Below, in pieces: positions 15,757 to 23,686 of a DNA stretch of 64,000 bases (the stretch's first letter is position 1; each line of letters opens with the position of its first letter). The position numbers and the translations under genes were made by a program. The stretch is from Lachnospiraceae bacterium. GTDB lineage: Bacteria; Bacillota; Clostridia; Lachnospirales; Lachnospiraceae. The notes below the pieces were generated by a model that searched no databases, had not been told where the DNA came from, and worked only from the letters and a program-made list of their open reading frames with translations. The DNA lies in assembly GCA_017437065.1 (NCBI GenBank), contig JAFSBX010000143.1:1-64000 (forward strand). The letters run 5' to 3'.

Positions 15757-16665
15757 ATGATATATGTGATTATTTCAGTATTGATGGTTGGTATATTTTA
15801 TTTTTTTACACGCTTATATTTGCTGAAAAAGTCGATTAAGGATGCAAAGGAGCAGTTACAGGAAATTAATGAAAAGCTGGAAGAAAATCGTATTGTACGA
15901 CTTTCAACGCCCAATCGGGAACTGGAAGGGCTGTTGTCGGAAATAAATCGTTCTTTACAGGAAATAAGGCTGGAAAGAGTTGGTTTTATAAAATCGGAAA
16001 GAGAATTTAAACAGCAGATTGAAAATATCAGCCATGATTTAAGAACACCGCTTACTTCTATGCTTGGCTATTTAAAAATTATGGATACGAGTAGTCTGAA
16101 GGTGGAAGAACGGGAAGATTTACAGACAGTTTTAAGGAAAGCGGAAAGATTACAGGAGCTGATTCATCAGTTTTATGATTTTTCAAGACTGACAGCACAG
16201 GATTATCCTTTAGATTTAGAAAGCATTGATGTGACAAAAATATTGCGAGAGGTAATTGCGGATTCCTATGTAGAGCTTTCTGCAAAACAATTAGATGTTA
16301 TGGTTCAGTTGCCGGAAACGGAAGTCAGGATATTGGGGAATGCGGATGCTTTACAACGGGTATTTCAAAATCTGTTGCAAAATGCAGGAAGATATGCAGT
16401 AAGTACTCTGTCAGTTTCTGTAGCAGAAGTGGAAGAACGTGTGATAATTTGCTTTAAAAATGATACAAAGGATATAAACGCACAGGAAGTGGAGCGGATT
16501 TTTGAACGCTTTTATACAGTGGATAAAGCAAGAAGTAATGGTGCTACCGGATTGGGACTTACCATTGCCAAAGAGTTTACGGAAAAGATGGGCGGAAGTA
16601 TTAAGGCAACAGTGGAAGAAGGGAAATTTCTTGCAATTCGTCTATGTTGTATGAAAGAAATGTAA
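15757..16665 (+). CDS. Sensor histidine kinase with a single membrane helix
   Basis: A 302-residue kinase with one N-terminal membrane helix (about 2-20) and no extracellular sensor domain. A coiled-coil linker follows, then the dimerisation domain with H93 in ISHDLRTPLT and the ATPase domain with the N box (NLLQNAGRY), ERFYTVDKARS and GLGLTIAKEF. Kinases lacking an extracellular domain in ABC-linked modules often sense the state of the transporter. GAAGGAG lies before the start with a rather long gap. It forms a module with the regulator at 13145 and the ABC pair between. Confidence 0.92.
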   Translation: MIYVIISVLMVGIFYFFTRLYLLKKSIKDAKEQLQEINEKLEENRIVRLSTPNRELEGLLSEINRSLQEIRLERVGFIKSEREFKQQIENISHDLRTPLTSMLGYLKIMDTSSLKVEEREDLQTVLRKAERLQELIHQFYDFSRLTAQDYPLDLESIDVTKILREVIADSYVELSAKQLDVMVQLPETEVRILGNADALQRVFQNLLQNAGRYAVSTLSVSVAEVEERVIICFKNDTKDINAQEVERIFERFYTVDKARSNGATGLGLTIAKEFTEKMGGSIKATVEEGKFLAIRLCCMKEM

Positions 16666-16805
16666 AGACAGATAATAAAAAGGTACTTGCATCTATTCAG
16701 AGCCATATAGATTGATAAAATAGTTACAAGTAATTTAAATATGACATGCTGATGTCAACTTTATTTTGATATATTAGTTGTAAAAAAGAGAGAGAGGATA
16801 TTAGC

Positions 16806-17357
16806 ATGGGAAGACCGACAACAAAAGAAGATCTATTAGAGGCTGCAAAAAATAATTTCGATAGTCTGTTTGCATTTATTGATTCTATGACAGAACAGGA
16901 ATTAGCAACTCCGTTTGATTTTGCGTCTGATATTAAGAAAAAAGAGGCACACTGGAAAAGGGATAAAAATCTCAGAGATGTGCTGATTCACCTTTATGAA
17001 TGGCATCAGTTACAACTAAGTTGGGTAGAAGCAAATCGAAAGGGTGAGGACAAGCCTTTTTTGCCGAAACCATATAACTGGAGGACAATCAGTACAATGA
17101 ACGGGTTTTTCTGTAAGAAACATCAGAGTACTTCTTTGAATGAGGCAAAAGAAATGTTGAAACAGTCACATAAAGAGATGCTGGAACTGGCAGAAGAATT
17201 TTCAAATGAGGAGTTGTTCTCAAAAGGTATTTATAAATGGGTGGGAGGAAGTACATTAGGCTCTTATTTTGTCAGCAACACCTCCAGTCATTATGACTGG
17301 GCATTGAAGAAGCTGAAGGCACATCGAAAGAAGTGTAAACTGGAAGTAATTGGATGA
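16806..17357 (+). CDS. ClbS/DfsB-family four-helix protein (DUF1706)
   Basis: A 183-residue cytoplasmic protein matching ClbS/DfsB. It starts MGRPTTKEDLLEAAKNNFD, has RDVLIHLYEWHQLQLSWV, the PYNWRTI motif, and a late SSHYDWALKKLK helix. ClbS of colibactin producers is a self-protection protein that opens the toxin's cyclopropane ring; most homologues sit far from any such pathway and their substrate is unknown. No polyketide or peptide synthetase genes are in the window. AGAGAGAGGA precedes the start and a hairpin terminator follows. Confidence 0.85.
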   Translation: MGRPTTKEDLLEAAKNNFDSLFAFIDSMTEQELATPFDFASDIKKKEAHWKRDKNLRDVLIHLYEWHQLQLSWVEANRKGEDKPFLPKPYNWRTISTMNGFFCKKHQSTSLNEAKEMLKQSHKEMLELAEEFSNEELFSKGIYKWVGGSTLGSYFVSNTSSHYDWALKKLKAHRKKCKLEVIG

Positions 17358-17368
17358 GGTTAAAATTG

Positions 17369-17402
17369 ACAATAAGGTGTAGAAATACATCTTATTGTTT
17401 TT
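17369..17402 (+). terminator. Terminator after the ClbS-like gene
   Basis: ACAATAAGGTGTA pairs with TACATCTTATTGT around a short GAAA-type loop and ends in a T run. Confidence 0.75.
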
Positions 17403-17443
17403 CCATATCTGGTGTTAGGGGTGACAGGAGGTGAAAAATTTTC

Positions 17444-17472
17444 TTGACGCTATCATGTTCCCATGCTAAAAT
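17444..17472 (+). promoter_or_regulatory. Orphan promoter ahead of a decayed Rpn gene
   Basis: TTGACG (17444-17449), 17-base spacer and TAAAAT (17467-17472). The next 190 bases are AT-rich and carry no ORF. It resembles in spacing and following bases the promoter of the intact Rpn gene (57226-57254), so it is probably the original promoter of the remnant. Confidence 0.45.
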
Positions 17473-17665
17473 CTGCTCAAAGCATATATTTCAAATAATC
17501 TATTCTAATGCAAATAATCTTAAATGAGATTGATTTGTTTCTTAATTTTTGACAGATATCTTTTGATTAAATCAAAAAAGATTGACTTTTTCAAAATAGC
17601 TGTTTCTTATTGAAAACAGAAGTTTTCTGAAATCCATGCTTTTATTTCACAATATTACAATTTAA

Positions 17666-17977
17666 AAGCGGGAGAACATTTTACGAGAGTTTTTGCTGAA
17701 GCAGAAAGCAGAGGTTTTTAAAATGAGTATATATGAATATGACGAAGAAAAAGAGTTGAAAATGATTCGGGAAGATGAGAGAGAAATTGGTAGAGAGGAA
17801 GAACGAAAAAATACAGAAGCTGCTTTGAAAAAAGCAGATGAAAATATTATAAAGACCGCAGTTTCATTATGCAAGGATTTTGGCAGTTCAAAAGAAGATG
17901 CAGTTAAGAAGTTGATGGAAAAGTGCAATTTGAGTAGGAAAGTTGCGGAAGAAAAGATTAAGTTGTATTGGGAATAA
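17666..17977 (+). pseudogene. C-terminal remnant of an Rpn/PD-(D/E)XK nuclease
   Basis: An open frame of 103 codons without a convincing start reads REFLLKQKAEVFKMSIYEYD and then a Lys/Glu-rich helix. This is the usual tail of Rpn-type recombination-promoting nucleases of Lachnospiraceae. The catalytic N-terminal two thirds are missing, while a promoter at 17444 remains, suggesting an internal deletion. A short protein could still be made from the ATG near 17724. An intact paralogue of the family is at 57363-58463, though its own tail differs. Confidence 0.65.
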
Positions 17978-18098
17978 ATGTTTCTTATTAGTTGATTTTG
18001 TATCATAAAGTATCGCTAAAATCCATAGTCAAACTTTGATATATTTTGTATACTGTGATTTAGAAATCAATATGACAAAATAGCAGGAGGGGACAAAA

Positions 18099-18812
18099 AT
18101 GCTGGAGATAAAAAATCTGACGAAAACATATAAAGGTGGAAAAAAGGCAGTTTCCAATCTGAATCTTTCAGTAAAACCGGGAGATATTTATGGATTTATC
18201 GGTCATAATGGAGCAGGAAAGACGACGACAATTAAATGTATTGTTGGCATTCATGATTTTGACCAAGGAGAGATTTTAATAGATAAGGTTTCTGTGAAAA
18301 AGGAGCCCCTAAAATGTAAATCCATTCTGGCATATATTCCGGATAATCCGGACTTATACGAGTATTTGACAGGAATTCAGTATTTAAATTTTATTGCGGA
18401 CATTTTTGAGGTTTCGGAAAAAGAGCGCGAAGAACGAATTACAGAAGAAGCAGATGCTTTTGAAATTACAGCAGCTTTGGGGGATTTGATTTCTTCTTAT
18501 TCCCATGGAATGAAGCAGAAGCTGGCACTGATCGGAGCATTTCTTCACAAACCAAAGCTGTTGATTTTGGATGAGCCTTTTGTAGGTCTGGATCCGAAAG
18601 CAACGTTGGTATTAAAAAATAAAATGCACAAACTTTGTGAAGAAGGAAGTGCCATCTTTTTTTCTACCCATGTATTGGATGTGGCAGAGAAGCTTTGTAA
18701 TAAAGTGGCGATGATACGACAGGGACAATTAATTGCATCCGGGGACATGGAAGAGCTTACGAAAAATGGTTCTTTAGAGTCTGTGTTCATGGAGGTGACA
18801 AAGGATGAGTAA
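18099..18812 (+). CDS. ABC transporter ATPase
   Basis: A 237-residue ATP-binding subunit with Walker A GHNGAGKTT, a signature region SYSHGMKQKLALIGA and Walker B LLILDEPFVGLD. GGAGGGG lies 8 bases before the ATG. It overlaps the next gene by 8 bases, so ATPase and membrane partner are translated together. The family covers drug, sodium and peptide exporters, and the substrate cannot be read. Confidence 0.9.
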   Translation: MLEIKNLTKTYKGGKKAVSNLNLSVKPGDIYGFIGHNGAGKTTTIKCIVGIHDFDQGEILIDKVSVKKEPLKCKSILAYIPDNPDLYEYLTGIQYLNFIADIFEVSEKEREERITEEADAFEITAALGDLISSYSHGMKQKLALIGAFLHKPKLLILDEPFVGLDPKATLVLKNKMHKLCEEGSAIFFSTHVLDVAEKLCNKVAMIRQGQLIASGDMEELTKNGSLESVFMEVTKDE

Positions 18813-20403
18813 GCAGGTAGTCAGATTGTGCAGATTGCAGCTTGCGAATCTGTTTGGAAAAAATGAATTCCGTTACACGAAGGATAAGGCGAAGAAAAAG
18901 CGGATGATGGGACTTGGCATTATCTGGATAATGCTGATACTAATGGTAATCGGATATGTAGGAGCATTATCTGCCGGACTTGGCATGTTGGGAATGGCAG
19001 AAATTGTTCCAATGTATTTGTACGCGATTGCCAGTCTTTTGATGTTGGTGCTTACCTTTTTTAAGGCAGGAAGTATTTTGTTTTCCATGAAGGGATATGA
19101 AGTGCTTGTGGCACTTCCGGTTTCGAAAACAGCAATTGTTCTCAGTAGATTTTTAAGTATGTATGTGACTAATTTACTGGGAGGACTTTTGATTATGCTT
19201 CCGGGAATTGTGGTTTACGGATATTTTGAGCGACCGGGAATCGGATGCTATCTGCTTGCTTTGACGGGAACACTCTTTTTACCATTGTTTCCATTGACTA
19301 TTGCCTCTGTGATTGGTGCCGGGATTACGGCGGTCAGTGCCAGAGTGAAACATAAAAGTCTGGTAGAAACGATGTTAATGCTTGTGTTTATTGTAGTTGC
19401 GACAGGGGGCAGTGTACTCTTTGGAAAATCTGCAGAACAAATGAATATCTCAGAGTGGAAAAATATGGCAGAAATTGTTTCTGCACAAATTGGAACTATG
19501 TATCCGCCGGCACAGTGGTTTGGAAATGCACTTTTGGGAAATTTAGGGGATTTTGTCTTGCTTTTGGCAGTTCCGACGGTAATTTTCGCTGTATTTATTG
19601 GGATACTTCAAAAATATTTTCAGAGTATTTGTACGGCACTTAACGCAGTAAATGCAAAAAATAACTATAAAATGCAAAAACTCTATTCCAGTACAAAAGT
19701 AGTGGCATTGTGGAAAAAAGAACTGAAAAGATATTTTGCATCCGGTGTTTATGTGACAAATACCATCGTAGGTTATGTACTGGCATTGCTGGCTTCCGCA
19801 TCCATCTTTTTTTTAGGAATGGAAACAATTGTGGCAGCAGCAGATATTCCGAATCTGGATGTGATGATAAAACATGGTCTGCCATTTGTAATCGTTATTT
19901 TAATGTCTATAGCTACACTGACATCCTGTTCCATATCCATGGAAGGTAATACCTTCTGGCAGATACAGACACTTCCTGTTCGAAGTAAGGATGTATATGA
20001 CAGTAAGATTTTATTGAATTTAACTGTTGCAGCACCGTTTTATGTTTTGTCAGTGATGTTTTTGGCATTGGCAATAAAACCGGACTTTTTGGAATTGATG
20101 TGGCTGATTGTGATTCCGGGCTGTTATCTTGTGTTTATGTCGGTTATGGGGATTACAGTGAATTTGGCTTTTCCTGTTATGAAATGGGAAAGTGAAGTGA
20201 GAGTTGTAAAGCAGAGTGCATCAACCCTTATTATGATGCTGTTAAGTATGGTATGTTGTATTATTCCCATGGCAGGAGTGATAATTGCAGGAGAAAAGCC
20301 GGCTGATTTTATAAGACTGCTGACGGTGGCAGTAATTGTGGGTTTCACGGCTTTTTTATATCGGAAGAACAATAAAAAGGAATTGATGGACATTATTTCT
20401 TAA
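18805..20403 (+). CDS. ABC transporter membrane protein (large ABC-2 type)
   Basis: A 532-residue protein with 11-12 predicted membrane helices, twice the size of usual ABC-2 permeases, so it probably supplies both membrane halves. It partners with the ATPase at 18099. Hydrophobic segments begin near residues 33, 65, 110 and 140 and continue to the C-terminus, with a hydrophilic region near 270-300. The stop at 20401-20403 is followed within 4 bases by the outer arm of palindromic element copy 2, which may serve as its 3' end. Confidence 0.85.
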   Translation: MSKQVVRLCRLQLANLFGKNEFRYTKDKAKKKRMMGLGIIWIMLILMVIGYVGALSAGLGMLGMAEIVPMYLYAIASLLMLVLTFFKAGSILFSMKGYEVLVALPVSKTAIVLSRFLSMYVTNLLGGLLIMLPGIVVYGYFERPGIGCYLLALTGTLFLPLFPLTIASVIGAGITAVSARVKHKSLVETMLMLVFIVVATGGSVLFGKSAEQMNISEWKNMAEIVSAQIGTMYPPAQWFGNALLGNLGDFVLLLAVPTVIFAVFIGILQKYFQSICTALNAVNAKNNYKMQKLYSSTKVVALWKKELKRYFASGVYVTNTIVGYVLALLASASIFFLGMETIVAAADIPNLDVMIKHGLPFVIVILMSIATLTSCSISMEGNTFWQIQTLPVRSKDVYDSKILLNLTVAAPFYVLSVMFLALAIKPDFLELMWLIVIPGCYLVFMSVMGITVNLAFPVMKWESEVRVVKQSASTLIMMLLSMVCCIIPMAGVIIAGEKPADFIRLLTVAVIVGFTAFLYRKNNKKELMDIIS

Positions 20404-20406
20404 AAA

Positions 20407-20717
20407 ATTCGGGTGTCAAAAGGTACTGATTTAATTTTTGAGTGGGCATGTTACACAAAATTATTTTGTCCTTTGTTCCGAGTTCCAGATATAAGATTTT
20501 CTAAATGTTTTGATGTAGGCTTTTGTAAGCGGACGCAACCGGCTGAAATTCGCCATCCATGGCTCAGTTTCAGCCTTTCATCGGCGTCGTGCCGCTGAAT
20601 TGCTGGTTATTTACAAAACATTAAGAAAATCTAATATCCTGCACCAGTCACTAATGCCAAAATAATTTTGTGCAACTTGCCATATTTGATTTTTGAAGTA
20701 CCTTTTGACACCCGAAT
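20407..20717. repeat. Palindromic structured element, copy 2
   Basis: Diverged copy of the element at 9702. A perfect 20-bp outer arm ATTCGGGTGTCAAAAGGTAC (20407-20426) faces its complement at 20698-20717. A 24-bp arm pairs 20445-20468 with 20658-20681 with two mismatches. A 25-bp arm pairs 20487-20511 with 20615-20639 and keeps both A-A mismatches of copy 1. Hairpin 1 is at 20541-20575 (inner stem GCCA-TCCA-TGGC) and hairpin 2 at 20577-20599 (TTCATCGGC / GCCGCTGAA around GTCGT). Several stem bases differ from copy 1 on both sides so that pairing is kept. It fills most of the gap between the permease gene and the convergent LysR gene. Confidence 0.88.
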
Positions 20718-20770
20718 CTTAAAAAGTGATAAGTATAAAAAGTGAATAATTATAAAAGCAGCAGGAGAGT

Positions 20771-21649
20771 TTACGTTTGAAAAAACTCTCCTGCTACTTT
20801 TATGAAGCTTTTTAGCATAGGTTTCTTTTGAAGTGTTTTGTAATAAAGCCCATAAGAAACAGAAATGGAATTTGGAATAGGAATGTAGGCAAGGGAATCC
20901 TCGCGCATTGGTACAACATCGGGCATAAAAGTAATTGCCATACCGGAACGGACAAGCAGAAGGATTTCTTCTGTTGTTTCACAGCAATAGACGAGTGCAG
21001 TAGGATGATTTTTTAGTAACTGACCTTGCTGATTCAGAACAAGAGAAGGAGTGTTAAGGGTATCTAAAATAGCAATGTGCTGTCCGTCCAAATCGGACGA
21101 AGTGATGATTTCTTTTTGGGCGAGAGGATGGTCTTTTTGCATAACACAGGAAATGGAGACTTTGGCCAATTCTCTAAACTGGCAGGAATATTTCGAGGTG
21201 TCCATACCCTGCATACCGAATAAGACGTCAATTGCTTCCGTTTGCAGAAGGTTTAACAATGCCGGAGAAGGAATTGTTTTCAAAAAGGGGTGAATATTAG
21301 GATATAGTTTCGCCATATTTTTTATGATGGAAGGCAAAAAATGAAGCTCGCCCTGATGACAGCCAATGTGAAATGGGGCAGGTGCCTCCTTTTCCTGTAC
21401 AGAAAATCGTACCTTTGCCATAGAAATGGTGTTTAAGATACTTTTGGCATCCGGTATAAAGCTGTACCCCTCTTTTGTCAATTCTACGGCTCTTGTTGTC
21501 CGTTTAAACAGCTTTACATCCAATTCATTTTCTAAAGAATTAATCTGGTGTGTGACGGCAGGCTGGGTAATATGCAGCTTTTCGGCAGCACGTGCAAAGC
21601 TTAAGCTGTCTGCGACAGCAAGAAAACAATTTAACTGAGAAGAATTCAT
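20771..21649 (-). CDS. LysR-family transcription regulator
   Basis: A 292-residue LysR protein. The N-terminal helix-turn-helix spans about residues 3-60 (SFARAAEKLHITQPAVTHQI) and the effector-binding fold fills the rest. ATG 21649 follows AAAGGAGC by 7 bases and is the family-like start, nine codons inside the open frame. It is divergent from the ABC exporter genes at 21900, and the AT-rich 250-base gap contains imperfect inverted repeats suited to LysR binding. It is likely an activator of the exporter and autoregulated; the inducer is unknown. Confidence 0.9.
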   Translation of the reverse strand: MNSSQLNCFLAVADSLSFARAAEKLHITQPAVTHQINSLENELDVKLFKRTTRAVELTKEGYSFIPDAKSILNTISMAKVRFSVQEKEAPAPFHIGCHQGELHFLPSIIKNMAKLYPNIHPFLKTIPSPALLNLLQTEAIDVLFGMQGMDTSKYSCQFRELAKVSISCVMQKDHPLAQKEIITSSDLDGQHIAILDTLNTPSLVLNQQGQLLKNHPTALVYCCETTEEILLLVRSGMAITFMPDVVPMREDSLAYIPIPNSISVSYGLYYKTLQKKPMLKSFIKVAGEFFQT

Positions 21650-21899
21650 AAAATTAGCTCCTTTTTTGAAAATCAATGTTATTGTTGAAGGGTCACTTGA
21701 GAGAAATTAAAAATAATTTTTAAAATTAATAAATGTTATTAATTAATGATAACGTTTTTTTAATAGGATTTCAATAAAAAATACTATATAATAGAAAGAC
21801 TGAGGGATGAAAAAATAAATAGCAGGATAAAATTTATGCAGATTTTTGCAGAAAGTATAAGCTGTATAAATAAAACGGGAGCCTGCGGAAAGGTGAATT

Positions 21900-23645
21900 A
21901 TGATTAAAACAATACTGGGACAGGTAAAGCAGTACAAAAAAGCAACGTTGCTTACGCCTTTATTTACGGCATTGGAAGTTGTAATGGAAGTGCTGCTGCC
22001 GTTTATTACGGCAATTATTATTGACAAAGGAATAGAAGGAGGAAACATTCAGGCAGTATATCTGTATGGCGGAATCATGATAGTTATGGCAATGTTCAGC
22101 CTTACATTCGGTGTACTTGCAGGAAAATACGCAGCAAGAGCTTCTTCCGGTCTTGCCTGTAATTTAAGAGAAAGTATGTATCGGAAAATTCAGGAATATT
22201 CTTTTGCCAATATTGATAAATACAGCACGGCAGGTCTGGTAACAAGAATGACTACCGATGTAACGAATGTACAGAATGCATTCCAGATGGTCATCCGTAT
22301 TGCAGTGCGTGCACCATTTATGTTGATTAGCAGTATGGCGATGTGTTTTTGGATTCAGCCGGATTTAAGTTTCGTATTTGTGGCGGCAATTATTTTTCTT
22401 GCGATTGTACTTATTTTGATTATGAGTACCACGATTAAAGTATTTGAGCAGGTTTTCAAAAAGTATGACGGATTGAATGCCAGTGTACAGGAAAACGTAT
22501 CTGCAATCAGAGTGGTAAAAGCGTATGTCAGAGAAGCCTATGAAAATGAGAAGTTCAAAAAGGCATCCGATGCACTTTATAAGCTGTCTGTAAAGGCGGA
22601 GTCCATTTTAGCATTTAACGGTCCGGTCATGATGATTACCGTGTATGGATGTATTATTGCATTATCCTGGTTTGGAGCACAGTTCGTGGTAGATTCCAAA
22701 ATGACTACAGGAGAATTAACTTCCATGTTTTCTTATATCATGGGTATTTTGATGTCACTTATGATGCTTTCCATGATTTTTGTTATGGTAACCATGAGTT
22801 TGGCAAGCTGCAGACGTATTGTGGAAGTACTCGAAGAAGAGCCGATGATTAAAAACAAAGAAAATCCGGTAATGGAAGTGAAAAACGGAGATATTGATTT
22901 TAACCATGTATATTTCTCTTATAGAGACGGAAGCGGTGATAGTACATTAAAGGACATTGATTTACACATAAAATCCGGTGAAACTATTGGTATTATTGGT
23001 GGAACAGGATGTGGAAAGTCCAGTTTTGCAAACTTAATCAGTCGTCTTTATGATGTACAGAAAGGTTCCGTTTTAGTAGGCGGTCTTGATGTAAAGGAAT
23101 ACGATATGGAAGTACTCCGTAATCAGGTAGCGGTTGTATTGCAGAAAAATGTATTGTTTTCAGGTACTATATTGGAAAATTTGCGTTGGGGAAATGAAAC
23201 TGCTACAAAAGAACAATGTATAGAAGCATGCAGACAGGCATGTGCAGATGAATTTGTGGAAAGATTTCCAAAACAATATGATACTTATATTGAACAGGGC
23301 GGAAGTAACGTATCCGGCGGTCAGAAACAGAGACTTTGTATTGCCAGGGCGTTATTAAAACAGCCAAAAATCCTTATTCTTGACGATTCCACCAGTGCAG
23401 TAGATACGGCAACCGATGCTAAAATAAGAAAAATGTTTACAAAAACAATACCGGGAGTGACAAAGCTGATTATTGCACAGCGTATTTCCAGTGTACAGGA
23501 TGCAGACAGAATTCTTGTACTGGAAGATGGAAAAGTCAATGCTTTTGATACACATGAAAACCTGTTGGAAAACAATAAAATTTACCGTGAAATTTATGAT
23601 GCACAAAGTAAAGGAAGCGGTGACTTTGATGTGCAGGCAGGTTAA
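21900..23645 (+). CDS. Heterodimeric ABC exporter subunit with degenerate ATP site
   Basis: A 581-residue half-transporter with a six-helix exporter domain (about 1-310) fused to an ATPase domain. It has Walker A GGTGCGKSS, signature VSGGQKQRL and Walker B LILDDSTSAVD. The catalytic Glu after Walker B is Asp, the mark of the BmrC/TM287-like partner in heterodimeric exporters. A TATAAT -10 box at 21787-21792 lacks a good -35, in keeping with activator control by the divergent LysR protein. The next gene 41 bases downstream encodes the second half. The complex probably exports drugs or lipids. Confidence 0.93.
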   Translation: MIKTILGQVKQYKKATLLTPLFTALEVVMEVLLPFITAIIIDKGIEGGNIQAVYLYGGIMIVMAMFSLTFGVLAGKYAARASSGLACNLRESMYRKIQEYSFANIDKYSTAGLVTRMTTDVTNVQNAFQMVIRIAVRAPFMLISSMAMCFWIQPDLSFVFVAAIIFLAIVLILIMSTTIKVFEQVFKKYDGLNASVQENVSAIRVVKAYVREAYENEKFKKASDALYKLSVKAESILAFNGPVMMITVYGCIIALSWFGAQFVVDSKMTTGELTSMFSYIMGILMSLMMLSMIFVMVTMSLASCRRIVEVLEEEPMIKNKENPVMEVKNGDIDFNHVYFSYRDGSGDSTLKDIDLHIKSGETIGIIGGTGCGKSSFANLISRLYDVQKGSVLVGGLDVKEYDMEVLRNQVAVVLQKNVLFSGTILENLRWGNETATKEQCIEACRQACADEFVERFPKQYDTYIEQGGSNVSGGQKQRLCIARALLKQPKILILDDSTSAVDTATDAKIRKMFTKTIPGVTKLIIAQRISSVQDADRILVLEDGKVNAFDTHENLLENNKIYREIYDAQSKGSGDFDVQAG

Positions 23646-23686
23646 TTAAAAGTGTATTTTAAGAAAAAGAAAGGCATGGTTGAAAG

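Noticed and set aside
16806..17357. Part of a colibactin-like toxin cluster
   Set aside because: No polyketide synthase, peptide synthetase or related gene occurs in the window.
14026..20403. The two ABC-2 transporters as one operon
   Set aside because: A terminator, the ClbS-like gene, a decayed gene and a 120-base gap with its own leader separate them.
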